A stretch of 64,000 nt of DNA from CAYYYP01 sp964475985 (GTDB taxonomy: Bacteria > Bdellovibrionota > UBA1018 > CAYHWW01), in NCBI GenBank assembly GCA_964475985.1, contig CAYYYP010000001.1, forward strand, positions 124,001-188,000. The letters run 5' to 3'. The position numbers were made by a program, and so were the translations under genes. How positions within the stretch are numbered: the first letter of the stretch is position 1; the number at the start of each line of letters is the position of its first letter. This document shows positions 17,537 through 26,559 of this stretch, piece after piece. The notes under the pieces were generated by a model that worked only from the letters and a program-made list of their open reading frames with translations, had not been told where the DNA came from and made no database searches.

Positions 17537-18744
17537 AGGAGATGCCAGAAGAAAAGAAAGAGCTTGGTAGACATTACGATGGGGGAAAGCCCTACAAACA
17601 ATATTGGTTTTAACCAGGAATGTTGAATGACATAATTCGCAGCACCTGGGCTCCAGCTATAATACCACTGCACGAATTTACGTCCCGCGGGAAACTGAAG
17701 CAGGATCTCATCCCTGAACTGGCGTAAAGGATTCAGCCAAAATGGTCTATTAGAATAGGTGACCGTTGCCACAAAACATCCGGAATCCGCCAAGTATCCG
17801 GCAATCTGCGATGGAGTAACTTGTGGCGCATTACCCGCGGGATTTGGTGGCCCAGGGCGCGAAACAAAACCGCCTTCATTCACGTAGGCCATTTGCACAT
17901 TGTAGGTTTGGTCGTTTTCCAGTCCGTTCACCACGGTTTGGCTTGCCGCGGTGCCTGGCGCATAAACCTTAACTGTGGCATCGGACAACGTCATATTGGT
18001 ACCTAACGCCGTTGAGCTTTTTTGAAATAAAAAAAGTTTACCTATAATATTGAAATCTGTGGTGGCGATATCGGGGGAAGAAACTACGAGAATGGTCGCC
18101 CGAGTGTCGCCTGGTTTTGGGACGATACCGTAGGTCTCAAATCCGGTTGCATTCGCCGGAGTGAATGAATTTGTGCGAGTAGGACATTGCACGAGACGAA
18201 AAGAAAACGACGTGTAGTCCATCTGCTCTGTCCCGTTAGTGTAAGTGGGATTTGAAAAGGAATGCGGCGCCGCTGTATGCACGATAGTGCCAACCCGAAC
18301 GGTATGCGTGCCCGTAAGGATATTGTGCGCCGAAGCGCAGGTGCCGCCTCCCACGCCCTGGGCCTGCGCTACGGTGCAAAAGTCGCTTAACTTTATATTA
18401 AAGCTCATACCGTCGCTGTATCCAACGTTAGTCGCCGCACCATTGATATTGATGGAGGCCACACTCCCGTTTGAAGCAACGTATTCGGCTACGACATCCC
18501 TTGAACTAGAACTTGAAATGGATGAATGGATCGTAAATTTCAAGTTATCGGTCAGTTCGATAATGGAGAGATCAGTAGAATAGAGAACTCTATCCCAGTC
18601 ACTGCACCCACCCCCATCCGCGATGGGCCAGGAGAAAATGGGACTCGCTTTATAACTTGCGTTGCTGGAATCAAGGGTGATGCTGCCAAAGGCATTCGAT
18701 ACGAAAAAAAACAAAACCGGAAAGATTGAGAGGAGTGCCATCAT
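17533..18744 (-). CDS. Secreted protein with C-terminal CFI-box domain
   Basis: 403 residues with a signal peptide ending near AFG (about residue 20). The body is rich in Ser/Thr/Gly and beta strands, with paired cysteines, and looks like one or two Ig/fibronectin-like modules. From about residue 322 comes CFVATVTYSN, then NPLRQFRDEIL, GRKFVQWYYSWSP and a hydrophobic end. This is the CFI-box C-terminal pattern found on surface proteins of several Gram-negative lineages; here Ala-Ala is replaced by Val-Thr. The gene starts 6 nt after asd and overlaps the next gene by 4 nt, placing it in the same operon. Role unknown. Confidence 0.75.
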   Translation of the reverse strand: MMALLSIFPVLFFFVSNAFGSITLDSSNASYKASPIFSWPIADGGGCSDWDRVLYSTDLSIIELTDNLKFTIHSSISSSSSRDVVAEYVASNGSVASININGAATNVGYSDGMSFNIKLSDFCTVAQAQGVGGGTCASAHNILTGTHTVRVGTIVHTAAPHSFSNPTYTNGTEQMDYTSFSFRLVQCPTRTNSFTPANATGFETYGIVPKPGDTRATILVVSSPDIATTDFNIIGKLFLFQKSSTALGTNMTLSDATVKVYAPGTAASQTVVNGLENDQTYNVQMAYVNEGGFVSRPGPPNPAGNAPQVTPSQIAGYLADSGCFVATVTYSNRPFWLNPLRQFRDEILLQFPAGRKFVQWYYSWSPGAANYVIQHSWLKPILFVGLSPIVMSTKLFLFFWHLL

Positions 18745-18750
18745 TCTAGT

Positions 18751-19857
18751 CTAACTCGTAAGGTCGCCGCGTTGCCAGAGGGCTTCTCCGATCTGCACTG
18801 CGTTAAGGGCCGCACCTTTACGCAGATTGTCACCTACGATCCATAGGAGTAGACCGTGATTCCCCGGCAGCGATGGATCCCTCCGGATACGACCCACGAA
18901 CACGTCGTCTTGCCCGGAGACTTGGGTGGCTATGGGATATTTATTCTGTGATGGCTCATCAAGCACTTGAACGCCAGGCATCCTCGCAAGGATTTCCCTA
19001 ACTTGAGCAAGATCACGAAATGGTTTTTTCAATTCCACCGCAACGGTTTCGGAGTGTCCGTTCAATACTGGCACCCGCACGCAGGTCGCTGCGACTTGCA
19101 ACGAATCGTCACCCAATATCTTTCGAGTTTCGTTCATTACTTTGACTTCTTCGCCGGTAAACCCGTCCTCCTGGAAAACATCGATGTGAGGAATGCAATT
19201 AAAGGCGATGGGATGCGGAAACGCCTTAGGACGCATATCTGAGGAAGTCGTGCCCTTAGCGAAATCAGAGATTTGTTGCCGCAATTCGTCGATACCCTGC
19301 TGACCTTTGCCCGACACCGCCTGATATGAAGAAAGGAGAATACGTTTCATCCCAAATTCATCCATTAAGGGCTTTAAAACCATCACCATCTGCGCGGTGG
19401 TGCAGTTAGGGTTAGCGACTACACGGTGAAGCTTGGCTTGATCTAAACTTTTTTCATTCACTTCCGGCACGACCAGCGGAACTTCCGAACGCATGCGAAA
19501 AAGGCTGCTGTTATCGATCACAAAGGCTCCGGCCTTAACCGCGGCAGGCGCGAAGGCTTCCGCTATTTTACTGCCCGCTGTGAAAAAAACGATTTGATCC
19601 TTCTCAAAACTTTCATTCTGCCGTAACTCTTCAACGCGGAACTCTTGCCCCTCTTCTCGCACCAAGATGCCCGCACTTCTAGCAGAGGCAAGCAAACGTA
19701 AACGTCCGACAGAAGGAAAAGAATTTTTCGCACCGGGCGGGCTTACGCACCAGCGCTTTAGGACCGTACGTAAAACTTCACGCCCAACGGCACCCGTCGC
19801 GCCCACGATGGAAAGATTGAGAGGCTTTTTCGTCCCGGCAATACCAGAATTAGCCAT
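18751..19857 (-). CDS. asd: Aspartate-semialdehyde dehydrogenase
   Basis: About 368 residues from the ATG at 19857; an in-frame ATG at 19884 would add nine. It reduces aspartyl phosphate to aspartate semialdehyde for lysine, diaminopimelate, threonine and methionine synthesis. Seen: the NADP-binding VGATGAVGREVLR, the active-site NPNCTT (Cys161 counted from 19884), and SSYQAVSGKGQQG. The preferred start forms an 8-nt ATGGCTAA overlap with the pssA stop, typical of coupled genes. The CFI-box gene follows 6 nt after its stop. Confidence 0.93.
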   Translation of the reverse strand: MANSGIAGTKKPLNLSIVGATGAVGREVLRTVLKRWCVSPPGAKNSFPSVGRLRLLASARSAGILVREEGQEFRVEELRQNESFEKDQIVFFTAGSKIAEAFAPAAVKAGAFVIDNSSLFRMRSEVPLVVPEVNEKSLDQAKLHRVVANPNCTTAQMVMVLKPLMDEFGMKRILLSSYQAVSGKGQQGIDELRQQISDFAKGTTSSDMRPKAFPHPIAFNCIPHIDVFQEDGFTGEEVKVMNETRKILGDDSLQVAATCVRVPVLNGHSETVAVELKKPFRDLAQVREILARMPGVQVLDEPSQNKYPIATQVSGQDDVFVGRIRRDPSLPGNHGLLLWIVGDNLRKGAALNAVQIGEALWQRGDLTS

Positions 19858-20665
19858 TGAACGTGCTCTCATCGGGTCGGGCATGAATGCCTTTAGTTTC
19901 CAACAACGGTTTTTTGCGGGAGAGTAATCGATAAAATTCCATAACCAGGCCTCCGGAAATGTAAAATACCGTCATGGCAAAGAGGGTGAGCTCTGGCCGA
20001 ATGGCGATTAAGACCATGACTAATACAATTGCCGCCAAGGATTGCACGGAATTTTCGCGACTGATTTTAAATTCTTTAAAAGAAGGGAAAGAAATAGATG
20101 AAATCATAAGAGATGCTACGGAGAGGGCCACCGGGAGAATAAAAACATGTTTGGGTATGCCATAGGACTCAAGCGAAAGTTCTCGATAAAAAAGAATTCC
20201 CGACGCTAAGGAACAAGCCGCCAAAGGGCTTGGGATTCCCTGGAAAAAACCTTTGGGTACATTAGCCACCATAACGTTAAAACGTGCAAGCCTTAGAGCT
20301 GCGCAAACCATGTATAGAAAACCTACCAACCAGCCTAGCCGGCCAAAGGGCTGAAGCGCCCAAAGGTAAATCACCAATCCTGGTGCAACACCAAAGGAAA
20401 CTAAGTCCGACAGGGAATCATATTGCAAACCAAAATCACTGGTGGAACGGGTAAAACGAGCGACCCGCCCATCCATGGAATCAAAAAGCATACCCGCCAT
20501 CAGCATCCAACAAGACTGGACATATTTCCCGTGAATTGAAGTTACAATGGCGAAAAAGCCGCAGAACATATTCGCCGTCGTAAAAAGATTCGGAAGAATA
20601 TAAATCTTTTTTGAGAACATTGGAGGTTGTGAGTCGGTGGATCGCATGACGTGATTATGTCCCAA
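19850..20665 (-). CDS. pssA: CDP-diacylglycerol-serine O-phosphatidyltransferase
   Basis: 271 residues, a polytopic inner-membrane enzyme making phosphatidylserine, the precursor of phosphatidylethanolamine. The CDP-alcohol phosphotransferase signature is complete (DSMDGRVAR ... GLQYDSLSD), and the N-terminal ILPNLFTTANMFCGF is typical of the bacterial PssA subclass. It lies 27 nt after the CruF-like gene and overlaps asd. Together with cdsA in the same run it links two consecutive phospholipid-synthesis steps. The first 15 residues are not conserved, and the true start could be an internal ATG. Confidence 0.93.
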   Translation of the reverse strand: MGHNHVMRSTDSQPPMFSKKIYILPNLFTTANMFCGFFAIVTSIHGKYVQSCWMLMAGMLFDSMDGRVARFTRSTSDFGLQYDSLSDLVSFGVAPGLVIYLWALQPFGRLGWLVGFLYMVCAALRLARFNVMVANVPKGFFQGIPSPLAACSLASGILFYRELSLESYGIPKHVFILPVALSVASLMISSISFPSFKEFKISRENSVQSLAAIVLVMVLIAIRPELTLFAMTVFYISGGLVMEFYRLLSRKKPLLETKGIHARPDESTFNG

Positions 20666-20692
20666 ATTCTCACCGAATGACCAGCATAAACC

Positions 20693-21493
20693 CTATTTAT
20701 CCGAAGCTAGGTTACGCCTAAACAATAAAAAATAAAGAAAGCCCAAAGTTGACGACGCCACCACTGCGCTGGCAAAAGCCAACTTAAAGTATTGAATCCA
20801 AAGGGTGATCGCGAAGTTGAACGCAAACACTCCGGCGTAGACGCCAAGAATCCCCTGCACGAAAAGCGGATGTAATTTTCGCCAGGGTGGTTCAGAGAAC
20901 CAAGGAACGTACTTAAGGCCTATCTGGAAAAGGCGTTGGGTAGCCCATCCAACAAAAAACCATCCACCAAAATTTGCGGCCGTAACGCCAAAATAAAAAC
21001 CCTCGTAAGGATAGTTGTAGATTTTCCCAAGAAACCACTTTTCGCCCTGCAGCGTAAGGGGATCAATGACGACATCGAGCAGCATCATAATGATGCCCCC
21101 CAAAATGGGCGTGAAGGGAGAAAAAAATGCGGGCCAATTGCCCGTTCCTTTGCGAACCTCCCGAGGGGTTAACAGTGCGGCCGCCATCACGTAACTAAAG
21201 TAAGATAAGAAAACAAACGACAGGGAATCCCAGAATGGGACATTGGCAAGCCAGAGCTCCCGCGTCCTGGTCTCATCAAAATAAGTATATGGCCCAAACG
21301 GAAATCCGTTTCGAGTCGAACTGTACTCACATAAATAAGTCACCAGATACGTTTGTATGATGAAATACAAGGTGCGCCTTGGCCCTAGATGGTGGATCGC
21401 AAACACCAAAAAACACGCGAAAAACGCGTACACGTAAGGCCGGTAAATCACCGTACCCAGAAGCAACCTTAAAAATTCAGAAATTTGGGCCAT
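20693..21493 (-). CDS. CruF-like carotenoid biosynthesis membrane protein
   Basis: 266 residues with about seven hydrophobic segments. It matches the carotenoid biosynthesis protein family PF04240 (CruF, bisanhydrobacterioruberin hydratase): EYSSTRNGFPFGPYTY, GGIIMMLLDVVIDP and FYFGVTAANFGGWF. CruF-type enzymes hydrate the C1,2 double bond of acyclic carotenoid ends. No other carotenoid gene (crtB, crtI) is visible, so the substrate is unknown. It starts 3 nt after tsaB and is followed by pssA. A membrane-lipid-related function in this operon is inference. Confidence 0.82.
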   Translation of the reverse strand: MAQISEFLRLLLGTVIYRPYVYAFFACFLVFAIHHLGPRRTLYFIIQTYLVTYLCEYSSTRNGFPFGPYTYFDETRTRELWLANVPFWDSLSFVFLSYFSYVMAAALLTPREVRKGTGNWPAFFSPFTPILGGIIMMLLDVVIDPLTLQGEKWFLGKIYNYPYEGFYFGVTAANFGGWFFVGWATQRLFQIGLKYVPWFSEPPWRKLHPLFVQGILGVYAGVFAFNFAITLWIQYFKLAFASAVVASSTLGFLYFLLFRRNLASDK

Positions 21494-21496
21494 GGT

Positions 21497-22285
21497 TTAG
21501 CTATCTACTCTTTCATTTATTCGGGCAAGCTCCTGCTTTTCGCGATGAACCTGCAAATTGATTTCCGCCTGGGATGGACGCATATAAACGGGATGAACTT
21601 CTCGGTGCCGGCCACAGAACTCAGCTCCAAGTGCTTCCACCAACGCACTCGCTAGGCCAACGGGCGTCAGCTGTAAATTTAAAATATTTATGGATTTGTC
21701 GGACGCGAAAGCCTGTGCCGCACTTCCGATTAAACACATACCTCGCCAGAGTTTTTCCTTCAAAAATTTTTGTTCGATTTCCGCAATGGCAAAGGCGCCC
21801 TCTTGCCAACCATTCTGGCCCTCCTCAGAGTCGTAGCCCGTAAATGCCAACCCCTGATAAGCCTTTTGCAACACTATGAATTTCGCCGAATCAGATTGGG
21901 ATTTTCCCTCCCACCAGAGACTTCGGAGGGTCGAAAGAGGAATTAAGGGAATTCCTAAAGCTTGGGCTAAGGTTTTTGCCGTCGCAATTCCAATGCGTAA
22001 GCCGGTAAATGACCCCGGGCCCACGGTGACGGCAATCCCAGTTAAGTTTCTTAAGGCAACCGGGCCCGTAACCAAAGGAAAGGCTTCACATAGGATTTCA
22101 TGGATAAGTCCAAGAAGTCCCTCGGAGGCTGAGGCCCGGACATCTCCAAACCGTTGGGATACCAAACTGGCGGCCCATTCCTGAGACTCAGTTTGCTGGA
22201 TATTAAGGAGTGCCACTTGCGCAGGGGAGTCAGTGCCCTGGGACGCCTCCACGACTAACCAAAAGCCAGATTTTGAAAAAGCCAT
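21497..22285 (-). CDS. tsaB: tRNA threonylcarbamoyladenosine biosynthesis protein TsaB
   Basis: 262 residues. The N-terminal ASKHA-type domain contains the family core [25 protein letters not shown], and RPSQAE lies near the C-terminus. TsaB scaffolds TsaD and TsaE in making t6A37 on tRNAs reading ANN codons, an essential modification. The C-terminal half is long relative to short TsaB forms. It lies 103 nt after rseP and 3 nt before the CruF-like gene on the same strand. Confidence 0.92.
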   Translation of the reverse strand: MAFSKSGFWLVVEASQGTDSPAQVALLNIQQTESQEWAASLVSQRFGDVRASASEGLLGLIHEILCEAFPLVTGPVALRNLTGIAVTVGPGSFTGLRIGIATAKTLAQALGIPLIPLSTLRSLWWEGKSQSDSAKFIVLQKAYQGLAFTGYDSEEGQNGWQEGAFAIAEIEQKFLKEKLWRGMCLIGSAAQAFASDKSINILNLQLTPVGLASALVEALGAEFCGRHREVHPVYMRPSQAEINLQVHREKQELARINERVDS

Positions 22286-22388
22286 TTGCTTGCGCCTCGC
22301 GCCTATCAGCTACTTCAAGCCTGCTTTTGACTCAAACAAATTATAGGTAAAACAATACTGAAACGCCGACTGCCTTAACAACTAGGCG

Positions 22389-24104
22389 CTACTTCATGAC
22401 ATGCTGAATGGCTGGCCATGCCACACGGGTGATGTCGTTAAAGAGCACCACAAAAAGCAGGGCCATGATGAGGGACATTCCGACCTGCTGAATACGTTCC
22501 GCATGTTTCGGCGCTAACTGCCTCCCCCTAAGTTTTTCAATACCCAGAAGGAAAATATGCCCGCCGTCCAGGACCGGAATTGGCAAAATATTAAACACGG
22601 CAAGACTGATGCTAATGAGCGCCATAACCCTCAAAAACGCAACAAGTCCCCTAGTCATAGAATCACCGGCAATTTTCCCGATCATAATGGGGCCACCCAA
22701 TGCGCCCATGGAGACTTCGCGGAAAATTAATTTTTTAATCGTTACCAAAGTACGCGTAAATAATTCCGTAGTACGGCCGGCAGACTCCGCAATTAACGTT
22801 ATGGGATTTAGGACCCGCTGAAAGATCATTTCTGGTTCCGCATGGGCCAAGAGTGGGTAAATTCCGATGGCAAAGGACTTCATGGAATTTCCCGCGGCGT
22901 CCTGACCATCTGATTTCATAAGCGGAATCTCTTTTTCAATAACCCTACCTTGTCGGAGGACGCTCACCAACACCCGGTCCCCTTTGGAGCCCGCCGCCTG
23001 GATTCGACTTCTGAGCTGAGCAAATGAATTTAGTTTAAATCCGTTCACCGCAAGCAATTGATCACCCTGCTCAAGACCAGCCTTTTCTGCGGGAGCCCCC
23101 GCGACTAAGCCTGCAACAAAAAGTTCAGATGAATAGATTCCCAGCTGGTCAAGACTTTGGCCCGTGGGCAACTTTATCGTCAGATCTGAATTGAATTTAG
23201 CGAAGTCTGCTGCCGTGGCATTCTTTGATTTTCCGGCGGAAAACTGGGATTCCCAATCTTTAATGCCTCTTCTTGCCACCTTGACATCGACAGCTCCTCC
23301 GGCCGTTCCAGCCGAGCCCTTCACCAATTGCTCAAGGGCTTCAAAGGATTTGATTTCAGTACCATTCCAATCAAGGATAACATCGCCGGTTTGAAGCCCC
23401 GCCTTGGCGGCGATGGAATTACCATTGCTTACACCCACGACGGGCATGCGGCCAATGCCTTCAAGCCCCTCGATCTCACCAACAAGAACGGGCTCTCCAT
23501 AAATGCTGATACCGTCTGTAGGTTGAACTGCCACCTTAACTTCTTCAACCGCCTCAGAGCCAGGATGTTTCACTCGAAAGAGAAGAGTTTTGTTTAACGA
23601 GTCAGAAATTTTAGCGTCAACTTCCTCAAATTTTGTAACGGGAGTTCCATCGATTGCAGTGATCAAATCAAATGTTTTAAATCCCACGACTTCCGCGGAA
23701 GTTCCTGGAATCACTCGCGCTACACGAGACCGAATGTGGGGCTCACCTACCACCATCATCGAAGCAAAGATAAAGATCGCAAACAGAAAATTAAAAAGTG
23801 GGCCGCCTACTAATATGAGGAACCTCTGCCATGCCGGTTTAGCAGTGAAGGTTCTCTCACGTAGGGCTGGGTCCGTTTCTTCAAATGGATCTTGCCCATA
23901 AAGTTTCACATATCCACCTAAGGGAATTGCCGAAACGCAGTACTCCGTTTCACCCCGTCGAAACTTCAAGATCTTAGGGCCAAAGCCAATGGAGAAGGTG
24001 TCACAGCGGACGCCAAAAAGTTTTGCGAATAAGAAATGGCCAAGTTCATGAACAAAGACCAGGGGTGTTAAGAGAACAATGAATGAACCCAAGTAAGTCA
24101 ACAT
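22389..24104 (-). CDS. rseP: RseP-type site-2 intramembrane zinc metalloprotease
   Basis: 571 residues. Zinc site HELGH at residues 19-23 in the first membrane helix, and the second metal motif in NILPIPVLDGGH near the C-terminus. Between them are PDZ domains (about 125-200, 215-300 and 325-400). With apparently three PDZ-like units and 571 residues it is longer than E. coli RseP (about 450). It cleaves membrane-embedded anti-sigma factors and signal-peptide remnants. A GAGAGG site precedes the ATG by 9 nt. Position after cdsA is the classical order uppS-cdsA-rseP; dxr, often between them, is absent. Confidence 0.94.
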   Translation of the reverse strand: MLTYLGSFIVLLTPLVFVHELGHFLFAKLFGVRCDTFSIGFGPKILKFRRGETEYCVSAIPLGGYVKLYGQDPFEETDPALRERTFTAKPAWQRFLILVGGPLFNFLFAIFIFASMMVVGEPHIRSRVARVIPGTSAEVVGFKTFDLITAIDGTPVTKFEEVDAKISDSLNKTLLFRVKHPGSEAVEEVKVAVQPTDGISIYGEPVLVGEIEGLEGIGRMPVVGVSNGNSIAAKAGLQTGDVILDWNGTEIKSFEALEQLVKGSAGTAGGAVDVKVARRGIKDWESQFSAGKSKNATAADFAKFNSDLTIKLPTGQSLDQLGIYSSELFVAGLVAGAPAEKAGLEQGDQLLAVNGFKLNSFAQLRSRIQAAGSKGDRVLVSVLRQGRVIEKEIPLMKSDGQDAAGNSMKSFAIGIYPLLAHAEPEMIFQRVLNPITLIAESAGRTTELFTRTLVTIKKLIFREVSMGALGGPIMIGKIAGDSMTRGLVAFLRVMALISISLAVFNILPIPVLDGGHIFLLGIEKLRGRQLAPKHAERIQQVGMSLIMALLFVVLFNDITRVAWPAIQHVMK

Positions 24105-24209
24105 AACAAAAAACCTCTCTTGGCCTTTGAAGGCGTATTCCTCTATTCTAACCTAATGTAATATGGTTGCGCAGCGGAGTGTGTCAAAACGCAGAGGATG
24201 AATTCAAAA

Positions 24210-25175
24210 TTAGCTGCCACCAGTAAACAGTTTAGTGCAAAGATACATCATTGGTAATGCAAAAAGAACCCCATCAAAACGGTCTAGCGTTCCACCGTGA
24301 CCCGGCAATAATGACCCAGAGTCCTTCACTTGGAAAGACCGCTTCAAAAAGGATTCAAACAGGTCTCCAGCTTGGGAAATGATAGAAATCAGGGCCCCGA
24401 TTACCAATGCCGAAGCTACACCCAAAAATCTCATAAAAATAAAATGGTAAATCAGCGCGACCACCATGGAAACTACCACCGCACAAAGGCTACCTGACCT
24501 AGTTTTACCAGGGCTTATGGCTGGATAAAGTTTTGCTCCCCCAAAGTGGCGTCCACCGAAGTAGGCTCCCGTATCACTAGCCCAAACAATTACAAAAAGT
24601 AGAATAGTCCAATGTAGCCCATAGGGTGCGCTGCGGATCATCGGTAAAAACGCCATGAAGCCTGCAATATAAGTTATGGCAAAAAGTAAGGCCATGAGCT
24701 CCGTTAAATGAGCTCGAAGCTGTACAGGTGAAGCTTGGTGCCGCTGCGCCGTCAGTAAAAAGTAGAGGAAAAACATCATTACTAAAATTACGTGGGCCTC
24801 TAAAACACCTCTAGGCACTAAAAGCGTAAAAAAAATAAAAAGCCAGGTAGCGCCGAGAATTGCTCTCGTCTTTTCGCCTTTATCCGAAAGAGCTAGGACT
24901 AAAACCGACATTTCCCAAACCATAGCCAGCGCTAAAATCACCGTTAAAAAACTGATACCTAACATTCCGCCGAAAAGCAGAATGAGAAGAAAACCACTTC
25001 CGGCAAGAACGCCTGAGGCTACTCTAATTTGCGTTTCCGCTGGAGCTTTAGGAAGGGCTTTTGCTACCAATGCCATCCACCCTACCCAGACAGGGCTAAG
25101 CAGGTGTAAAACCTTGTGTTCAAGGGCAATTAAATCTGACTCAAATTTGGACAAGTACGGTTTGCGCGGTTCCAT
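24210..25175 (-). CDS. cdsA: Phosphatidate cytidylyltransferase
   Basis: 321 residues from the ATG at 25175, which has AGGAAG 9 nt upstream and overlaps the uppS end by 35 nt; the open frame continues to 25358 but that part is not homologous. An inner-membrane enzyme with about eight hydrophobic helices, it makes CDP-diacylglycerol from phosphatidate and CTP. The C-terminal signature is intact: SFLKRSFQVKDSGSLLPGHG followed by GTLDRFD. WASDTGAYFGGR is also characteristic. The product feeds PssA in the same gene run. Confidence 0.94.
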   Translation of the reverse strand: MEPRKPYLSKFESDLIALEHKVLHLLSPVWVGWMALVAKALPKAPAETQIRVASGVLAGSGFLLILLFGGMLGISFLTVILALAMVWEMSVLVLALSDKGEKTRAILGATWLFIFFTLLVPRGVLEAHVILVMMFFLYFLLTAQRHQASPVQLRAHLTELMALLFAITYIAGFMAFLPMIRSAPYGLHWTILLFVIVWASDTGAYFGGRHFGGAKLYPAISPGKTRSGSLCAVVVSMVVALIYHFIFMRFLGVASALVIGALISIISQAGDLFESFLKRSFQVKDSGSLLPGHGGTLDRFDGVLFALPMMYLCTKLFTGGS

Positions 25176-25947
25176 GGAGAGGTACTTCCTTTTGGGCTTG
25201 CTCTGAAACCAATCCAAAACGACGCTCCCGGGAACTAAATTCACGGATCGCCTGATGTAACTGGTCCACTGTGAAATCAGGCCACATAACCGGTGAAAAA
25301 TAAAGCTCTGTGTAGGCCAATTGCCAAAGCAAAAAATTAGAGATGCGCACTTCGCCACTGGTACGAATCAAGAGATCAGGATCTCCAGCAAGTGAGTGGA
25401 AAAGCTCCTCCGAAAGCCGATCTTCCGTCATGTCTTCAGGCAAAATTTCTCCACGTATGGCACGGGCCATCAAACGTTTGGTGGCTTCTACAAGCTCTTC
25501 TCGGCCGCCGTAGGAAAGAGCCAAGGTGAGCTCAAGACCTTCGTGGTGCTTAGAGATTTCAATGGTTTCCTCCAGCACTTCACGTACCTGAGCAGGCAAC
25601 CGCTCAAGGGAGCCAATGGCCCGCACACGTACGCCTAGCTTCATCAAGTCCTTGCGTTCCCGAATGAGCCACTTTCTCAAAAGCTTCATTAAGACTTGAA
25701 CTTCTTCAAACGGCCTAAACCAGTTTTCCGTGGAAAAGGCAAAAAGCGTCAAAGCTTTTACACCCAAATCACTGCATTCCCGGACAACATCACGTACACG
25801 ACTACAACCCCGAATATGGCCATAGATTCTAGGCCTTCCGCGATGCTGTGCCCAACGACCATTGCCATCCATAATAATAGCAATATGACTCGGTACCGAA
25901 AAGTTATGGTTCCTGCTTTGGAGAGCAGAAACGCGAGGGATATTCAC
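25141..25947 (-). CDS. uppS: Undecaprenyl diphosphate synthase (cis-prenyltransferase)
   Basis: 268 residues. It condenses isopentenyl diphosphate onto farnesyl diphosphate to make the C55 carrier for peptidoglycan and O-antigen. Seen: HIAIIMDGNGRWA with catalytic Asp27, TLFAFSTENW, and LLIRTSGEVRISNFLLWQ and YTELYFSP. It lies 11 nt after frr and overlaps cdsA. The C-terminal 20 residues (EVPLHGTAQTVLVQI) extend past the conserved domain and are encoded within the cdsA overlap. Confidence 0.95.
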   Translation of the reverse strand: MNIPRVSALQSRNHNFSVPSHIAIIMDGNGRWAQHRGRPRIYGHIRGCSRVRDVVRECSDLGVKALTLFAFSTENWFRPFEEVQVLMKLLRKWLIRERKDLMKLGVRVRAIGSLERLPAQVREVLEETIEISKHHEGLELTLALSYGGREELVEATKRLMARAIRGEILPEDMTEDRLSEELFHSLAGDPDLLIRTSGEVRISNFLLWQLAYTELYFSPVMWPDFTVDQLHQAIREFSSRERRFGLVSEQAQKEVPLHGTAQTVLVQI

Positions 25948-25958
25948 GCTAGTGCCCC

Positions 25959-26537
25959 TTAAACGCTCATGATCTCTTTTTCTTTAGCCAAAAGAACTTT
26001 ATCTACTTCGGCAACAAACTCGTCGGTCTTTTTTTGGACTAGCTCAGTGGTTTTCTTGAGCTCGTCTTCCGTCATAAGACCATCTTTCTGAATCCGCTTC
26101 AGGTGATCGTTCGCATCACGTCTTTCACTGCGTAAAGCTACGCGAGAGTCTTCGCCCTGACGTTTGATTTGCTTCACAAGGTCCTTACGACGTTCTTCGG
26201 TCAATGCCGGAAGCGGAACTCGAATGATTTTTCCATCATTCTGTGGGTTCAACCCTAGATCTGCCACCAATATAGCTTTCTCAATGGCGGGAACTAGGTT
26301 TCCTTCCCAGGGCTGAATTTGAATCAATCGAGGTTCGGGACAAGTCACGGAAGCAACCTGGCTCACGGGAACTTGAGAGCCATAATAATCAACCCGCACA
26401 CTGTCCAAAAGGCTTGGATTTGCCCTTCCAGTACGAACTTTCACAAGTTCGGCCTTGAGATTGGTAAGGGTTTTTCCCATTTTATCTTGAAGTACGCCCA
26501 AAACATCTTTTGAATTTTGAGGTCCAGATGATGCCAT
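25959..26537 (-). CDS. frr: Ribosome recycling factor
   Basis: 192 residues; splits post-termination ribosomes together with EF-G. Family sequence is clear: KVRTGRANPSLLDSVRVDYYG, PVSQVASVTCPEPRLIQIQPW, NDGKIIRVPLPALTEERRKDL and the three-helix C-terminus. The first seven residues are a short non-conserved leader. GGGAG precedes the ATG. It starts 22 nt after tsf, where pyrH would normally intervene. Confidence 0.96.
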   Translation of the reverse strand: MASSGPQNSKDVLGVLQDKMGKTLTNLKAELVKVRTGRANPSLLDSVRVDYYGSQVPVSQVASVTCPEPRLIQIQPWEGNLVPAIEKAILVADLGLNPQNDGKIIRVPLPALTEERRKDLVKQIKRQGEDSRVALRSERRDANDHLKRIQKDGLMTEDELKKTTELVQKKTDEFVAEVDKVLLAKEKEIMSV

Positions 26538-26559
26538 TTCATTTTCTCCCTATGAGACC

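Noticed and set aside
25176..25358. Extra 61 codons upstream of cdsA
   Set aside because: They run inside uppS in another frame and are not hydrophobic or family-like; the ATG at 25175 has a good ribosome-binding site.
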